Below, in pieces: positions 7,346 through 15,997 of a DNA stretch of 64,000 nucleotides (positions within the stretch are counted from its first letter, which is position 1; each line of letters opens with the position of its first letter). The DNA comes from UBA5342 sp965662645 (lineage in GTDB: Bacteria > Bacteroidota > Bacteroidia > Bacteroidales > UBA5342). The notes under the pieces were generated by a model. That model saw only the letters and a program-made list of their open reading frames with translations. It was not told the origin of the DNA and did not search any database. The stretch lies in contig CBFIII010000001.1 in NCBI GenBank assembly GCA_965662645.1, positions 1-64,000 of the forward strand, read 5' to 3'. The position numbers and the translations under genes were made by a program.

Positions 7346-8356
7346 ATGAAACACATAGCTGTGTTTTTTTTATGTCTGTGCGGCTTTACAGCTTGCTTAC
7401 AAGAACCAATTGACAGTGAGAATGGAACGCCAATTGAGAACTTCGAATTACTTTGGACTCTTGTGGATGAAAATTATTGCTACCTAGAATATAAGAACGT
7501 AAATTGGGATTCAATAAAATACATATACTGTCAAAAGATATATAACTCGATGTCAGATGATTCCTTATTTAATGTTTGTGGAGATATGTTATCAGAACTA
7601 AAAGATGGACATGTTAATTTACAGTCATCATTTAATATGTTTCGCTATGCTGACTGGTATTTAGATTATCCTCAGAATTTTGATCAAACGATAGTTGATA
7701 GAAACTATTTAGGTTCTAACAGACGTATTGTAAATAGCCTTCATACCCAAAAAATCGATAGTGTTGGTTACATTCGTTATAGTAGCTTTGTGAACCCTGT
7801 CACCACTCAAGATGTTATTACCGCTTTAAAGTGTCTCGGCGATATCAGAGGATTAATAATAGATATTAGAAACAATACAGGTGGATTAATAGAATATTCT
7901 AAAATTTTTGCTTCTGCATTTGTCCAAGAAAAAGTCATATACGGATATCACCGTTATAGAGAAGGAAAAGAACACTCCAATTTTAGTGATTATTATGCGC
8001 AGTATTTATCTCCATCAGACAGTTTAGCATTTAGTGGTAATATTGTTCTCTTAACAAATCGCATGGTGTATAGTGCTGCAAACGACTTTGCTAGTGCGAT
8101 GTGCATGCTTAACAATACGACTCTCATAGGCGATAAAACAGGAGGCGGTGGTGGTGCTCCATTTACATTTGAGCTTTATAATGGTTGGGAGGTTAATTTG
8201 TCAAATATGATACTTTACAATCAGAAGAAGGAGCATATAGAATGGGGAATAGAGCCCGACTATTATATTGATATGAATAAAGACGATCAACTTAAGGGTA
8301 TAGATTCAATTATAGAGTTTGCAATAACCTACCTTAAGGAAAAATCTCATTCATGA
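7346..8356 (+). CDS. S41-family peptidase lipoprotein
   Basis: I place the start at ATG 7346 rather than the upstream in-frame ATG at 7283. It gives a proper lipoprotein signal (MKHIAVFFLCLCGFTAC, lipid Cys at 17) and avoids overlapping the previous gene. The 336-residue protein has the S41 (tail-specific protease) core: a VGYIRYSSF strand, GLIIDIRNNTGG, and NRMVYSAANDFASA with the likely nucleophile Ser243. The later KTGGGGGAPF loop replaces the lysine-bearing motif of classical CtpA, so it may belong to the tricorn-like/interphotoreceptor-retinoid-binding type. No PDZ domain is obvious. Substrate is unknown; location is envelope. It overlaps the next gene by four bases. Confidence 0.8.
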   Translation: MKHIAVFFLCLCGFTACLQEPIDSENGTPIENFELLWTLVDENYCYLEYKNVNWDSIKYIYCQKIYNSMSDDSLFNVCGDMLSELKDGHVNLQSSFNMFRYADWYLDYPQNFDQTIVDRNYLGSNRRIVNSLHTQKIDSVGYIRYSSFVNPVTTQDVITALKCLGDIRGLIIDIRNNTGGLIEYSKIFASAFVQEKVIYGYHRYREGKEHSNFSDYYAQYLSPSDSLAFSGNIVLLTNRMVYSAANDFASAMCMLNNTTLIGDKTGGGGGAPFTFELYNGWEVNLSNMILYNQKKEHIEWGIEPDYYIDMNKDDQLKGIDSIIEFAITYLKEKSHS

Positions 8357-8961
8357 AAAACAGATTAACCATAATTATACTTTTTCTTTGCTTCATTAGC
8401 ACAACAGCTCTTACACAAAGCAGAAAAACATTTATACTTTTGGATAAAGAAAGTCAGAAACCTTTATGTAACGTGTTTTGTATCTATAATGATACCATAT
8501 TAAGCCCAGCAGAAGGAAACACCTTTAATATTAATTGCAATAATAATGATTCACTTATATTTCAAAAAAATGGATATTTAACACAAACTGTTATTATAGA
8601 TAGCCTTCACCATGGAACAAAAATTATGGTTAAGCTTTTAGAGCTCTCCAACACCTTACCTGAAGTGTCTATATTTGCTGATTATGTATTAACACCACAG
8701 ATGATAGCTAATGCGAATTACAATGTTAAAATTGCAGTCTATCAAGCTTCTCGAATTAATATTCTATCAGAAATAGATGATCCTTATAAGTTTAACCTAG
8801 ACAATATTATTAGCAAAAGTGGTTATCAAGGCATTTCTTCTTCACAATCTTTCTCGGTTGGCATACATAGCCTTAAATATCTGAACAATAAAGCTGAAAG
8901 ACCACCTCAAAAGAAGATTATTTCACACGAAGAGTATATGAGTGAAAGAATCAATAAATAA
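8353..8961 (+). CDS. Secreted protein with carboxypeptidase-regulatory-like fold
   Basis: This 202-residue protein has a signal peptide (cleaved near 22, after TALTQ). Next comes a short domain of about 80 residues with the pattern of carboxypeptidase-regulatory-like repeats seen at the N-terminus of TonB-dependent proteins (FILLDKESQKPLCNV ... SLIFQKNGYLTQTVII ... MVKLLELSNTLPEVSI). No plug or barrel follows. The C-terminal ~90 residues are not recognised. It is coupled to the S41 peptidase gene through an ATGA overlap, suggesting a shared envelope task. Confidence 0.6.
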   Translation: MKNRLTIIILFLCFISTTALTQSRKTFILLDKESQKPLCNVFCIYNDTILSPAEGNTFNINCNNNDSLIFQKNGYLTQTVIIDSLHHGTKIMVKLLELSNTLPEVSIFADYVLTPQMIANANYNVKIAVYQASRINILSEIDDPYKFNLDNIISKSGYQGISSSQSFSVGIHSLKYLNNKAERPPQKKIISHEEYMSERINK

Positions 8962-8988
8962 CCTTGGAACTTTTCTCAAAAAAAACAC

Positions 8989-9201
8989 ATGGATCTAAAA
9001 ATCATAATAAGCATACTACTTATTAGCTATACAATAAATATTTCATCATTATCACTTGAAGAGTCAATATCATACGCCTACAATCATAGATCTGAACTCC
9101 TTATGCAGGATGAGTTAGCTCCCGTTGGTGCGAGCTTGACCAGTGAATTGAAAATCAGCGAAGCTAAATATAGCGTGTCCTGGTTCAAGCCTGTGGCTTA
9201 G
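8989..9201 (+). pseudogene. Truncated TolC-family outer-membrane efflux protein
   Basis: The reading frame has a signal-like start and then SLSLEESISYAYNHRSELLM, matching the typical first helix of TolC-like efflux proteins (S-L-E-E-A-I-x-x-A-x-x-x-R-P-E-L). After about 42 residues the similarity ends. The frame then runs into repeat R1 and stops at 9201, so the ~400 remaining codons are missing. The insertion or recombination point lies between about 9115 and 9184. It follows the 8353 gene by 27 bases and was presumably the last gene of that operon. Confidence 0.55.
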
Positions 9202-9330
9202 ACCCAAAACGAGGGGAAGCTTGCAGCTTCAAAGTCAGGCTTGTGTGAGTGTTGGCAATGACAATTCAAATATAAGCGATACGCTAGAATGCATTTTTGA
9301 CCCAAGTTCTGAAAGCTAGAACCAGAACTT
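9184..9330. repeat. Dispersed palindromic repeat R1, copy 4 (partial)
   Basis: From TTCAAGCCTGTGGCTTAGA it carries the ACGAGGGGAAGCTTGCAGCT segment with the hairpin GAAGCT-TGC-AGCTTC, then AGGCTTGTGTGAGTGTTGG. As in copy 1, it continues through ATTCAAATATAAGCGATAC. The GTCGCT hairpin is missing. It interrupts the TolC-like gene. Confidence 0.65.
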
Positions 9331-9409
9331 ACCCGCTTCCGTTAAAAGGAGCATCCACCACAATGCAAAAGCGATAATGTATGATAACTTTAAATAACTC
9401 CTTGTATAT

Positions 9410-10618
9410 TTGCGGGGAATTATTGTATTATATCTTTTTGTTTTGAATTCATCCATTTTATCCATAGACGTTCAAGATTTTCTTAAGGAAAATGCTCAGG
9501 TTGCACCTTCTAAAGTGGCCTTGAAAAAGTCGCCATTCTCAGAGCTTACTTCTTCTGAATTGGCCGAACAAGTAGATTCTCGTCAACGTCTATCCAGCAA
9601 GCTTCCTCATTGGTTAGCCACACCACAGATTTATTATCCACCTCGTCAGAATGCGGAGCAGTGTTCTTCTGAAGAAACGGCACGCTATAAGGCATCTTTA
9701 GTTGCGGGGAAACGAGCTATTGATCTTACAGGTGGTTTTGGTGTGGATAGTTGGGCTTTAGCTCAGCGTTTTAGTACCCTCGATTATTGTGAGATTAACA
9801 CTGCGTTATATCCTATTGTAGCGCATAACTTTCGTGTGTTAGGGTGTGATAATATATCTCCGCATTGTGTTAATGGTTTAGACGTTTTGCAAGATCAAGA
9901 TTATGATCTCATCTATTTAGATCCTGCTCGTCGTGATGTTTATAACCGCAAAATGGTGAGTTTCTCTGATTGTGTACCCAATGTGATAGAACATCAGGAT
10001 ATGTTTTTTGATCGCAGTCGTATTATTTTGCTTAAGGCATCACCGATGATGGATATTTCTTTAGCTGTGGCTGAATTAAAAGGCGTAAAAGAAGTGCATA
10101 TCGTGGCATTAAAAAACGAGTGTAAAGAACTTCTTTTTTTATTAGAAAAAGGATATGATGACGAGCCTGAGATGCATTGTGTTAACTTACCTGATAAAAC
10201 TGTTTTTCGCTTCAGACGTAGTGAAGAACAGGAGGTTGATGTTGTTTACGAAGAACCTCTGTCTTATCTTTTTGAACCTCACGTAGCTCTATTAAAAGCA
10301 GGGGCTTTCAATAGTATTGCTAATAGGTTTAATCTGAAAAAACTACATCATTCTACTCAGCTTTATACGGCGGATAATTGTCCCATTGACTTTCCCGGAA
10401 AGACGTATAAGATTTTACATGTCGTAGAGTACAACAAAAAGAAAATATCAAAGCTTTTAACGTCGGGTAAAGCCAATGTCAAGACGTATAATTTTGCTCA
10501 CACTCCTGAACAAGTAAAAAAGAAGTTAGGTCTAAAAGATGGTGGTGATGTTTTCCTTTTTGGGGTTAAAATAATGACGGATAAATACAAGATCATTATA
10601 GCTGAACTGCTAACCTAG
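9410..10618 (+). CDS. Class I SAM-dependent methyltransferase with THUMP-like C-terminus
   Basis: This is a protein of about 390-400 residues with a Rossmann-type SAM-binding motif (AIDLTGGFGVDSWALA) and a catalytic-type DLIYLDPARR loop, as in RNA/DNA base methyltransferases. The C-terminal ~100 residues (KAGAFNSIANRFNLKKLH ... FPGKTYKILHVVEY) match the THUMP-like domain of a family common in Bacteroidota. The substrate is presumably RNA, not proven. The start is uncertain: TTG 9410 and TTG 9443 are in frame and no ATG precedes the conserved part. Divergent debris upstream suggests the native promoter may have been altered by repeat R1. Confidence 0.75.
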   Translation: MRGIIVLYLFVLNSSILSIDVQDFLKENAQVAPSKVALKKSPFSELTSSELAEQVDSRQRLSSKLPHWLATPQIYYPPRQNAEQCSSEETARYKASLVAGKRAIDLTGGFGVDSWALAQRFSTLDYCEINTALYPIVAHNFRVLGCDNISPHCVNGLDVLQDQDYDLIYLDPARRDVYNRKMVSFSDCVPNVIEHQDMFFDRSRIILLKASPMMDISLAVAELKGVKEVHIVALKNECKELLFLLEKGYDDEPEMHCVNLPDKTVFRFRRSEEQEVDVVYEEPLSYLFEPHVALLKAGAFNSIANRFNLKKLHHSTQLYTADNCPIDFPGKTYKILHVVEYNKKKISKLLTSGKANVKTYNFAHTPEQVKKKLGLKDGGDVFLFGVKIMTDKYKIIIAELLT

Positions 10619-10808
10619 AAATAAGATGTTGTCTTGAGTCCTCTTTCTGGTGTTTTGCTTTTTTTATTTGCTGCAAAGCTAAAACTGTTTTCCTTCTTTT
10701 TGTCGCATTTATCTATAGCAGGGTTGATTCTAAATCATAAAAACATTTCATAATGAGTGAATTGTTTCTCCTCTTATATTTCAATTAGGCTTAATAACTG
10801 TGATGCCT

Positions 10809-10841
10809 AAAAAAATCCCCACCCAAATTAATGGATGAGGA
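10809..10841 (-). terminator. Rho-independent terminator of guaC
   Basis: Read on the minus strand, TCCTCATCC and GGGTGGGGA form a 9-bp stem (with two G-T pairs) around an 8-base loop, followed directly by seven T. It lies 58 bases past the guaC stop. Confidence 0.65.
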
Positions 10842-10898
10842 GTGAGCTAACAGCTCATGGCCATAAAACAACAACTATTGGTCACGAGCCAAGGCTTT

Positions 10899-11939
10899 TT
10901 ATCTATTATAAATTCTATTTTCTTGTTCTGCTACGCGGATGAAGGTGGTGCGTTTGCTGAGTTCTTTGAGTTGTGAAGCACCTACATAAGTACAAGTGCT
11001 GCGTACGCCACCAAGGATGTCGAGAATGGTCGTGCTGACTTTGCCTCGGTAAGCAACTTCTACTGTCTTGCCTTCGCTAGCACGGTAGTTGGCTACACCA
11101 CCCGCATGTTTGTCCATTGCTGTGGAAGAACTCATGCCGTAGAATTGTTTGTAGTGTTTTCCGTCGCGTTCTATGGTATCGCCGCCGCTTTCGTCATGTC
11201 CCGCTAGCATACCGCCAAGCATTACGATGTCAGCACCTGCGCCAAAGGCTTTTGATACATCACCAGGAGTAGTGCAACCTCCATCGCTAATGATATGACC
11301 TCCAAGGCCGTGAGCTGCGTCGGCACATTCTATAATAGCACTCAACTGTGGATAGCCCACGCCTGTTTTTACGCGTGTAGTACATACGGAACCGGGGCCT
11401 ATGCCTACTTTTATAATGTCTGCGCCGGCAAGTATTAATTCTTCTACCATTTCGCCTGTCACTACATTACCAGCAATGATAATTTTATCTTTAAATTCCT
11501 GATGTGTCTTACTTACAAAATCGACAAAATGTTCAGAATATCCATTGGCCACATCGATACAAATAAACTTGATTTGTGGATTAGCTTTTATAATGGTTTT
11601 TACTTTTTCGAGATCAGATGTGCCAGTTCCTGTACTGATGGCGATAAAGTTTTCAATACCTTTTGGAGCCGAATTCATAAAGGCGTTCCATTCTTCTATG
11701 CTATAGTGTTTGTGTATCGCTGTAAACATTTTATGTTGAAATAGAGCAAGTGCCATTTCAAAGGTGCCTACAGTGTCCATGTTGGCTGCCATAATAGGTA
11801 CGCCATCCCATTCTATACCGCTGTTTATGAACTTAAAGTGACGCTCTAGATTGACCTGTGAGCGGCTTTTGAGCGTTGATCGTTTTGGCCTGAACATGAC
11901 GTCTTTAAACCCTAGTTTGATCTCATTTTCTATACGCAT
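10899..11939 (-). CDS. guaC: GMP reductase
   Basis: This 346-residue enzyme converts GMP to IMP with NADPH in purine salvage. It belongs to the IMPDH/GMPR TIM-barrel family and has no CBS insert, as expected for GMPR. The active-site loop GIGPGSVCTTR contains catalytic Cys186, and the phosphate-binding segments SDGGCTTPGD and GADIVMLGGMLAGHDE follow. The flexible loop FYGMSSSTAMDKH distinguishes GMPR from IMPDH. Length equals the E. coli enzyme (347). It is transcribed alone, convergent with the upstream methyltransferase gene, with its own -7 box and terminator. Confidence 0.95.
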   Translation of the reverse strand: MRIENEIKLGFKDVMFRPKRSTLKSRSQVNLERHFKFINSGIEWDGVPIMAANMDTVGTFEMALALFQHKMFTAIHKHYSIEEWNAFMNSAPKGIENFIAISTGTGTSDLEKVKTIIKANPQIKFICIDVANGYSEHFVDFVSKTHQEFKDKIIIAGNVVTGEMVEELILAGADIIKVGIGPGSVCTTRVKTGVGYPQLSAIIECADAAHGLGGHIISDGGCTTPGDVSKAFGAGADIVMLGGMLAGHDESGGDTIERDGKHYKQFYGMSSSTAMDKHAGGVANYRASEGKTVEVAYRGKVSTTILDILGGVRSTCTYVGASQLKELSKRTTFIRVAEQENRIYNR

Positions 11940-11961
11940 AATTTATTAATTAGGATACATA

Positions 11962-11969
11962 CAAAGATA
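11962..11969 (-). promoter_or_regulatory. Candidate guaC promoter -7 box
   Basis: On the minus strand the bases read TATCTTTG, matching TAnnTTTG, 22 bases before the guaC ATG. The -33 region would fall inside repeat R2 copy A, with no clear TTTG. Confidence 0.45.
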
Positions 11970-11984
11970 GTAAGAACTTTTTTG

Positions 11985-12080
11985 AATCCCACATTGTGGA
12001 TTTTATTCTGTGCAGTTTGTTGCGTATAAAAAAAGTGTTTTGAATTGATATTCTGTTTGCTTGCAGCGTGTGAGTTTATT
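11985..12080 (+). repeat. Dispersed repeat R2, copy A (subtype 2)
   Basis: It starts with AATCCCACATTGTGG, as the other R2 copies do. Its right half (GATATTCTGTTTGCTTGCAG) matches copy C rather than the CCTCG-type end of copies B, D, E and F. It is the most diverged copy. Confidence 0.6.
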
Positions 12081-12389
12081 TTCATTTTCTGGTTTTTCCT
12101 TTAGCTTGTAGCTCATAATAAGATGTTTTTATTTTGACATTCAGTCTGCTTTTTATTTCGGTCGTTTATTTGTAGAACTTGTTTAGAGTTTTAGTTATTT
12201 TCTTCGCTTACCCTTCATTTCCCTAAAGGGGTGAGTTTTGGCAGAAAGTTTTACTTTAAACCACTTCATAAACAGAGTCATGTAAATCTCTTTATTTTTC
12301 GTTTTATTTCATGTTTTAAAGTATGATATTTTTGAGCTTCAATAGACTCATTAAAACCTTTTAACCTTAAGTATCTTTTAACCTTAATT

Positions 12390-12413
12390 TTTGAAAAATT
12401 ACGGTTATATTTG
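12390..12413 (+). promoter_or_regulatory. Candidate promoter of the mannosyltransferase gene
   Basis: TATATTTG (12406-12413) fits the -7 box and lies 15 bases before ATG 12429. A TTTG at 12390-12393 is spaced only 12 bases away, shorter than the usual 18-20, so only the -7 box is reasonably supported. It argues for ATG 12429 over the upstream TTG at 12411. Confidence 0.4.
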
Positions 12414-12428
12414 ACAAAAATTTGCAAT

Positions 12429-13166
12429 ATGGAGAAGAAACTAGTTATTATCCCTACTTATAACGAGAAGGAGAATATCGAGAATATTATACGTGTAGTG
12501 TTTGACCTTAAGGAAGATATACAGATACTCGTAGTTGATGATGGTTCACCAGATGGAACGGCGTCTATCGTTAAAGGTTTAATGAAAGAGTTTGAGGATC
12601 AGCTTTTTATTAAAGAACGTAAGGGAAAACTAGGATTAGGAACAGCTTATATTGCAGGTTTTAAATGGGCTCTAGAAAAAGGTTATGATATTGTTTGTGA
12701 GATGGATGCCGATTTTTCTCATGATCCTCATGATTTGCCAAAACTCTTTAATGCGTGTGCTACTACCGCTGATGTGGCTATAGGATCGCGTTATGTTACA
12801 GGCGTTAATGTGGTTAATTGGCCTATGGGGCGTGTGTTGATGTCTTATTTTGCTTCTAAATATGTGAAGTTCGTTACAGGACTTCAGATCTTTGATACTA
12901 CAGCTGGTTTCGTTTGCTATCGCACGGATGTTTTGCGTACTATTGAGTTAGATCATATTAAATTTGTAGGTTACGCTTTCCAGATAGAGATGAAATTTAC
13001 AGCTTGGAAATGTGGTTTTAAGATACAGGAAGTTCCTATTGTATTTACAAATCGTGTATTGGGAACGTCTAAGATGAGTGGTGGTATTTTTAGTGAAGCT
13101 GTTTTGGGTGTTATAAAATTAAAATGGCGTAGTTTATTCCGCGAATATCCTCAGAAAAATAAGTAA
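12429..13166 (+). CDS. Polyprenol-phosphate mannosyltransferase-like GT2 enzyme
   Basis: This 245-residue glycosyltransferase family 2 protein resembles dolichol-phosphate mannose synthase (DPM1). It would transfer mannose from GDP-mannose to a polyprenyl phosphate at the cytoplasmic face of the membrane. The nucleotide-sugar motif DDGSPDGT (37-44), the metal-binding EMDADFSHDP (91-100) and GSRYVTG are all present. There are no trailing membrane helices, so it is the soluble DPM1-type form. Sugar specificity is a family inference; glucose is an alternative. The PD40/SPOR gene begins 36 bases downstream, so they may be cotranscribed. Confidence 0.85.
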   Translation: MEKKLVIIPTYNEKENIENIIRVVFDLKEDIQILVVDDGSPDGTASIVKGLMKEFEDQLFIKERKGKLGLGTAYIAGFKWALEKGYDIVCEMDADFSHDPHDLPKLFNACATTADVAIGSRYVTGVNVVNWPMGRVLMSYFASKYVKFVTGLQIFDTTAGFVCYRTDVLRTIELDHIKFVGYAFQIEMKFTAWKCGFKIQEVPIVFTNRVLGTSKMSGGIFSEAVLGVIKLKWRSLFREYPQKNK

Positions 13167-13202
13167 TACACAGTACTACTGAACCTAATTGAATTATAAT
13201 TC

Positions 13203-15944
13203 ATGATGAAACGAAGGATTTTAAGCCTAGTCACATTATTATTTGTTGTCCTAACTCTTACAGCATCTACGGCAACGGATGCAGAAAATTATTACCGTAA
13301 TAACGAGTGGTCTAAGGCTGAACAGCTGTATTCTAGTTTGTTAAAGAGTGCCCCCTCAAATCGTCTTTATAACCACCGTTATGGTGTGTGTTTGTGTGAA
13401 CAAGAGAAAGATTTAGCGAAAGCTGAAGCTTGTCTTTTGAAATCAAATAAGATGGGTATTAGTCTCTCTTTATTCTACTTAGGACGCACTTCTTTTTTGC
13501 AATATAAATTTACGGATGCTATTGCTTATTACCATGACTATGTGGCGAAAAGTACTGATAAAGAGCGAATAGCTATTGTCAAAGCGTTGTTGCCTCAATG
13601 TGAGCAAGGCAAAACGATGCTTTCGCGCACAGAGGATGTTACTATTCTAGATCGCATAACCGTTAATCGTGACGAATTTTTCAAGCATTACCGTTTAGGT
13701 CAAGAAGCAGGCTCTTTGAGTAGTGAGGCTTCTAGTATTGGAGAGGATTCCATTTGTGACGGATGTACTATTTATAGAACAGAACGGGGCGATCGTACTT
13801 TCTTTTCCGTAAATGGTGTAAATGGAGATGCTGAGTTATATTCTAAAAGCAGATTGCTTAATCAATGGGCTGAAAAAACGCGTCTTGGTAATGCGGTGAA
13901 TACACCTTATGATGAGGCGTATCCTTTTTTAATGTCTGATGGTGTGGTGCTTTATTTTTCTTCCAAAGGACATAATTCTTTGGGAGGTTATGATATTTAT
14001 GTGACACGCTATAATGCAGGGCAAAACACCTTTTTGCCTCCACAACAATTAGGCATGCCTTTTAATTCGCCCGATGATGACCTCTTATTTGTCATTGACG
14101 AATACCGTAACATCGGTTGGTTTGCTTCTGATCGTCAGTGCGAAGAAGGAAAAATTAACATCTATACCTTTGTGCCTAATGCTTCTATTAAGTTGCTTGA
14201 TACGTCGGATGACAAAGTTCTGCGTCAGGCGGCTATGATAACGGGAGATTTTGAAGATTCAATAGCTGTTGATAAAAAAGAGATATCTGAAAATGTATTG
14301 GTTGCGCATAAACCGAAACCGCAAGAACAAACTATTCGTTTAGTCCTAAATGATACTTTGGTCTATTCTCGTATGGATGATTTTATGAGTGATGATGCGC
14401 GTCGTACTTATGCCCAATGTTTGGAGGTGGAGTCTTCTTATGATTCCGTTCAGCAGTTGGTTGTAGAACAACGCTTGGCTTATGGTCGTGCTTCTGATGC
14501 TCAAGAAAAAGGTGATTTGATTTCTGGTATTATGAAATTAGAAAATCGTCAGTTGACTTTAGGTGAAAAGAAAGATAAGATGATTCAAAGCGTCAGGCGT
14601 TTAGAGATAGAGACCATCTTACTTAATGGTGGATATCAGAAGGCAAAACCGCAAGCATCAGAGGTGAAAATGGAAGTTAGAGAGGAGACTGAAGAACATC
14701 ATATCTCCCCTTGGGAGTCGGTTCCTGCAACGATGTCAAACAAGAAGGTGACGACACCATTTTTTTACAATGCAACGTTGATGTCTTATTATACTCAGAT
14801 TTATACTCCAGAGTCTATCAATCAGATGATAGAGGCTAATAAGTTAAGAGTGAGGGCATCTGATAAACTTTATCTTGCTGATTATGTGATGCGTGAATAT
14901 ACCAAGGTAGAGCCTGAAGAAGGTTTTTTCGAAAAGGTATTTGCTTATGATACTTGTTTTACGCCAACACTTACACCAGCTCAGATGGTGGCTAAGGTGA
15001 CACAGTATAGAAATGAGTCATCGCTTGATTTTGTAGAATCTGGGTTCAAAAATTATTATGCTTTGCACGGTCAAAATGTTTTATTGTTAGAAACGGTGAA
15101 TAATACGACGGTGCATGAGCAGATGAGTGCTATGATAGATAAAGCGACTTTTGCTATGCAAGAGGCCAAACAAAACCTTTATGTTTCTGAAAATGTCTAT
15201 ACTACACGACCTCAGAATTTAGCACGTGGTAATGGTTTACTGAACGAAAGTGTGCAGTATTTGGAAGCTACTTCTTTGATGTACTTGCAATACCGTTATG
15301 AAAGAGATAAAAAGTTAAAAGCAGAAAAACCTGTTCCTCAAAATATTGAAAATGAAACTTCGGTAGTTGCAGATACACTGACTGTGGTCAATGAAATGCA
15401 AGCTGCTTTGGCGCGTGAGATGGTCAAAGAAAGGAGTGTTGATACAATCGTTAATACAATGGCTGAAACTAGAGTTATGGAAACGGTTGAGCCAATGGCA
15501 GACACAATAGCTGAAACTAAAGTTATGGAAACGGTTGAGCCAATAGCAGACACAATAGCAGACACAATAGTTATGGAAACGGTTGAACCAATGGCAGACA
15601 CAATAGTAGAAACAAAGCTTGTGGAAACGGTTGAGCCGGAGCATGATATAGCGGTGGTGGTACAAAAGAATACAACGATGGAGATTCACCAACCTAAGAC
15701 ATTAGCACCAGTTGAAGAAGGCGATTTCCGTATTCAGTTTGGTATTTTTAGTCGTCTTTTGCAGGAAGAAGATGTTAAACTAAGCGATTTATCTTATTAT
15801 CAATATTCTGAAAAATCACTTTACAAATATTTTTCTGGTCACTATGATTCCAGACAGCAGGCCGAACTTGGTTTGGAAGCTGTAAGAAACAAAGGTTTTA
15901 AAGATGCTTTTGTTGTACAATTTGTAAATGGAAAGGCGGAGTAG
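13203..15944 (+). CDS. TPR/PD40 envelope protein with C-terminal SPOR domain
   Basis: This 913-residue exported protein has a signal peptide (cleaved near 22), then TPR-like helices (residues ~25-140). WD40-like PD40 beta-propeller repeats follow (~195-330: YPFLMSDGVVLYFSSKGH, LGGYDIYVTRY, DDDLLFVIDEYRNIGWFASD), then a long coiled-coil/low-complexity middle. Residues ~754-817 are four imperfect 16-residue repeats around METVEPMADTI. A SPOR domain (~840-913, FRIQFGIFSRLL...) closes it; SPOR domains bind denuded peptidoglycan. The architecture suggests an OmpA-like cell-wall or division role without the OmpA domain. Part of this gene recurs as a decayed fragment at 21341-21495. Confidence 0.75.
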   Translation: MMKRRILSLVTLLFVVLTLTASTATDAENYYRNNEWSKAEQLYSSLLKSAPSNRLYNHRYGVCLCEQEKDLAKAEACLLKSNKMGISLSLFYLGRTSFLQYKFTDAIAYYHDYVAKSTDKERIAIVKALLPQCEQGKTMLSRTEDVTILDRITVNRDEFFKHYRLGQEAGSLSSEASSIGEDSICDGCTIYRTERGDRTFFSVNGVNGDAELYSKSRLLNQWAEKTRLGNAVNTPYDEAYPFLMSDGVVLYFSSKGHNSLGGYDIYVTRYNAGQNTFLPPQQLGMPFNSPDDDLLFVIDEYRNIGWFASDRQCEEGKINIYTFVPNASIKLLDTSDDKVLRQAAMITGDFEDSIAVDKKEISENVLVAHKPKPQEQTIRLVLNDTLVYSRMDDFMSDDARRTYAQCLEVESSYDSVQQLVVEQRLAYGRASDAQEKGDLISGIMKLENRQLTLGEKKDKMIQSVRRLEIETILLNGGYQKAKPQASEVKMEVREETEEHHISPWESVPATMSNKKVTTPFFYNATLMSYYTQIYTPESINQMIEANKLRVRASDKLYLADYVMREYTKVEPEEGFFEKVFAYDTCFTPTLTPAQMVAKVTQYRNESSLDFVESGFKNYYALHGQNVLLLETVNNTTVHEQMSAMIDKATFAMQEAKQNLYVSENVYTTRPQNLARGNGLLNESVQYLEATSLMYLQYRYERDKKLKAEKPVPQNIENETSVVADTLTVVNEMQAALAREMVKERSVDTIVNTMAETRVMETVEPMADTIAETKVMETVEPIADTIADTIVMETVEPMADTIVETKLVETVEPEHDIAVVVQKNTTMEIHQPKTLAPVEEGDFRIQFGIFSRLLQEEDVKLSDLSYYQYSEKSLYKYFSGHYDSRQQAELGLEAVRNKGFKDAFVVQFVNGKAE
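15462..15650 (+). repeat. 48-bp tandem repeats inside the PD40/SPOR gene
   Basis: Units start at 15462, 15510, 15558 and 15606, each 16 codons long and sharing ATGGAAACGGTTGAGCCAAT and GCAGACACAATA. The fourth unit is partial and more diverged. The reading frame is kept. Slippage could change copy number. Confidence 0.85.
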
Positions 15945-15997
15945 TTTGGTGCAGTTTTAAAATTAGGTCTTAATTATATTTATAATAAAGTGTTTTT

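Larger units (their letters stand above)
11940..12428. other. 489-base divergent spacer between guaC and the mannosyltransferase gene
   Basis: It holds the guaC promoter box, repeat R2 copy A (11985-12080) and the promoter of the 12429 gene. In the middle, TTTCCCTAAAGGGG (near 12218-12231) is a short palindrome. No gene is seen. Confidence 0.55.

Noticed and set aside
15462..15650. Regular 48-bp units that could suggest a CRISPR array
   Set aside because: The units are contiguous coding repeats without unique spacers and keep the reading frame.
15315..15692. Long antisense reading frames with repeated Ser/Thr/Val or His/Cys patterns opposite the PD40/SPOR gene
   Set aside because: They are shadows of the 48-bp coding repeats; the sense gene continues through with domain structure, and the antisense proteins are low-complexity.
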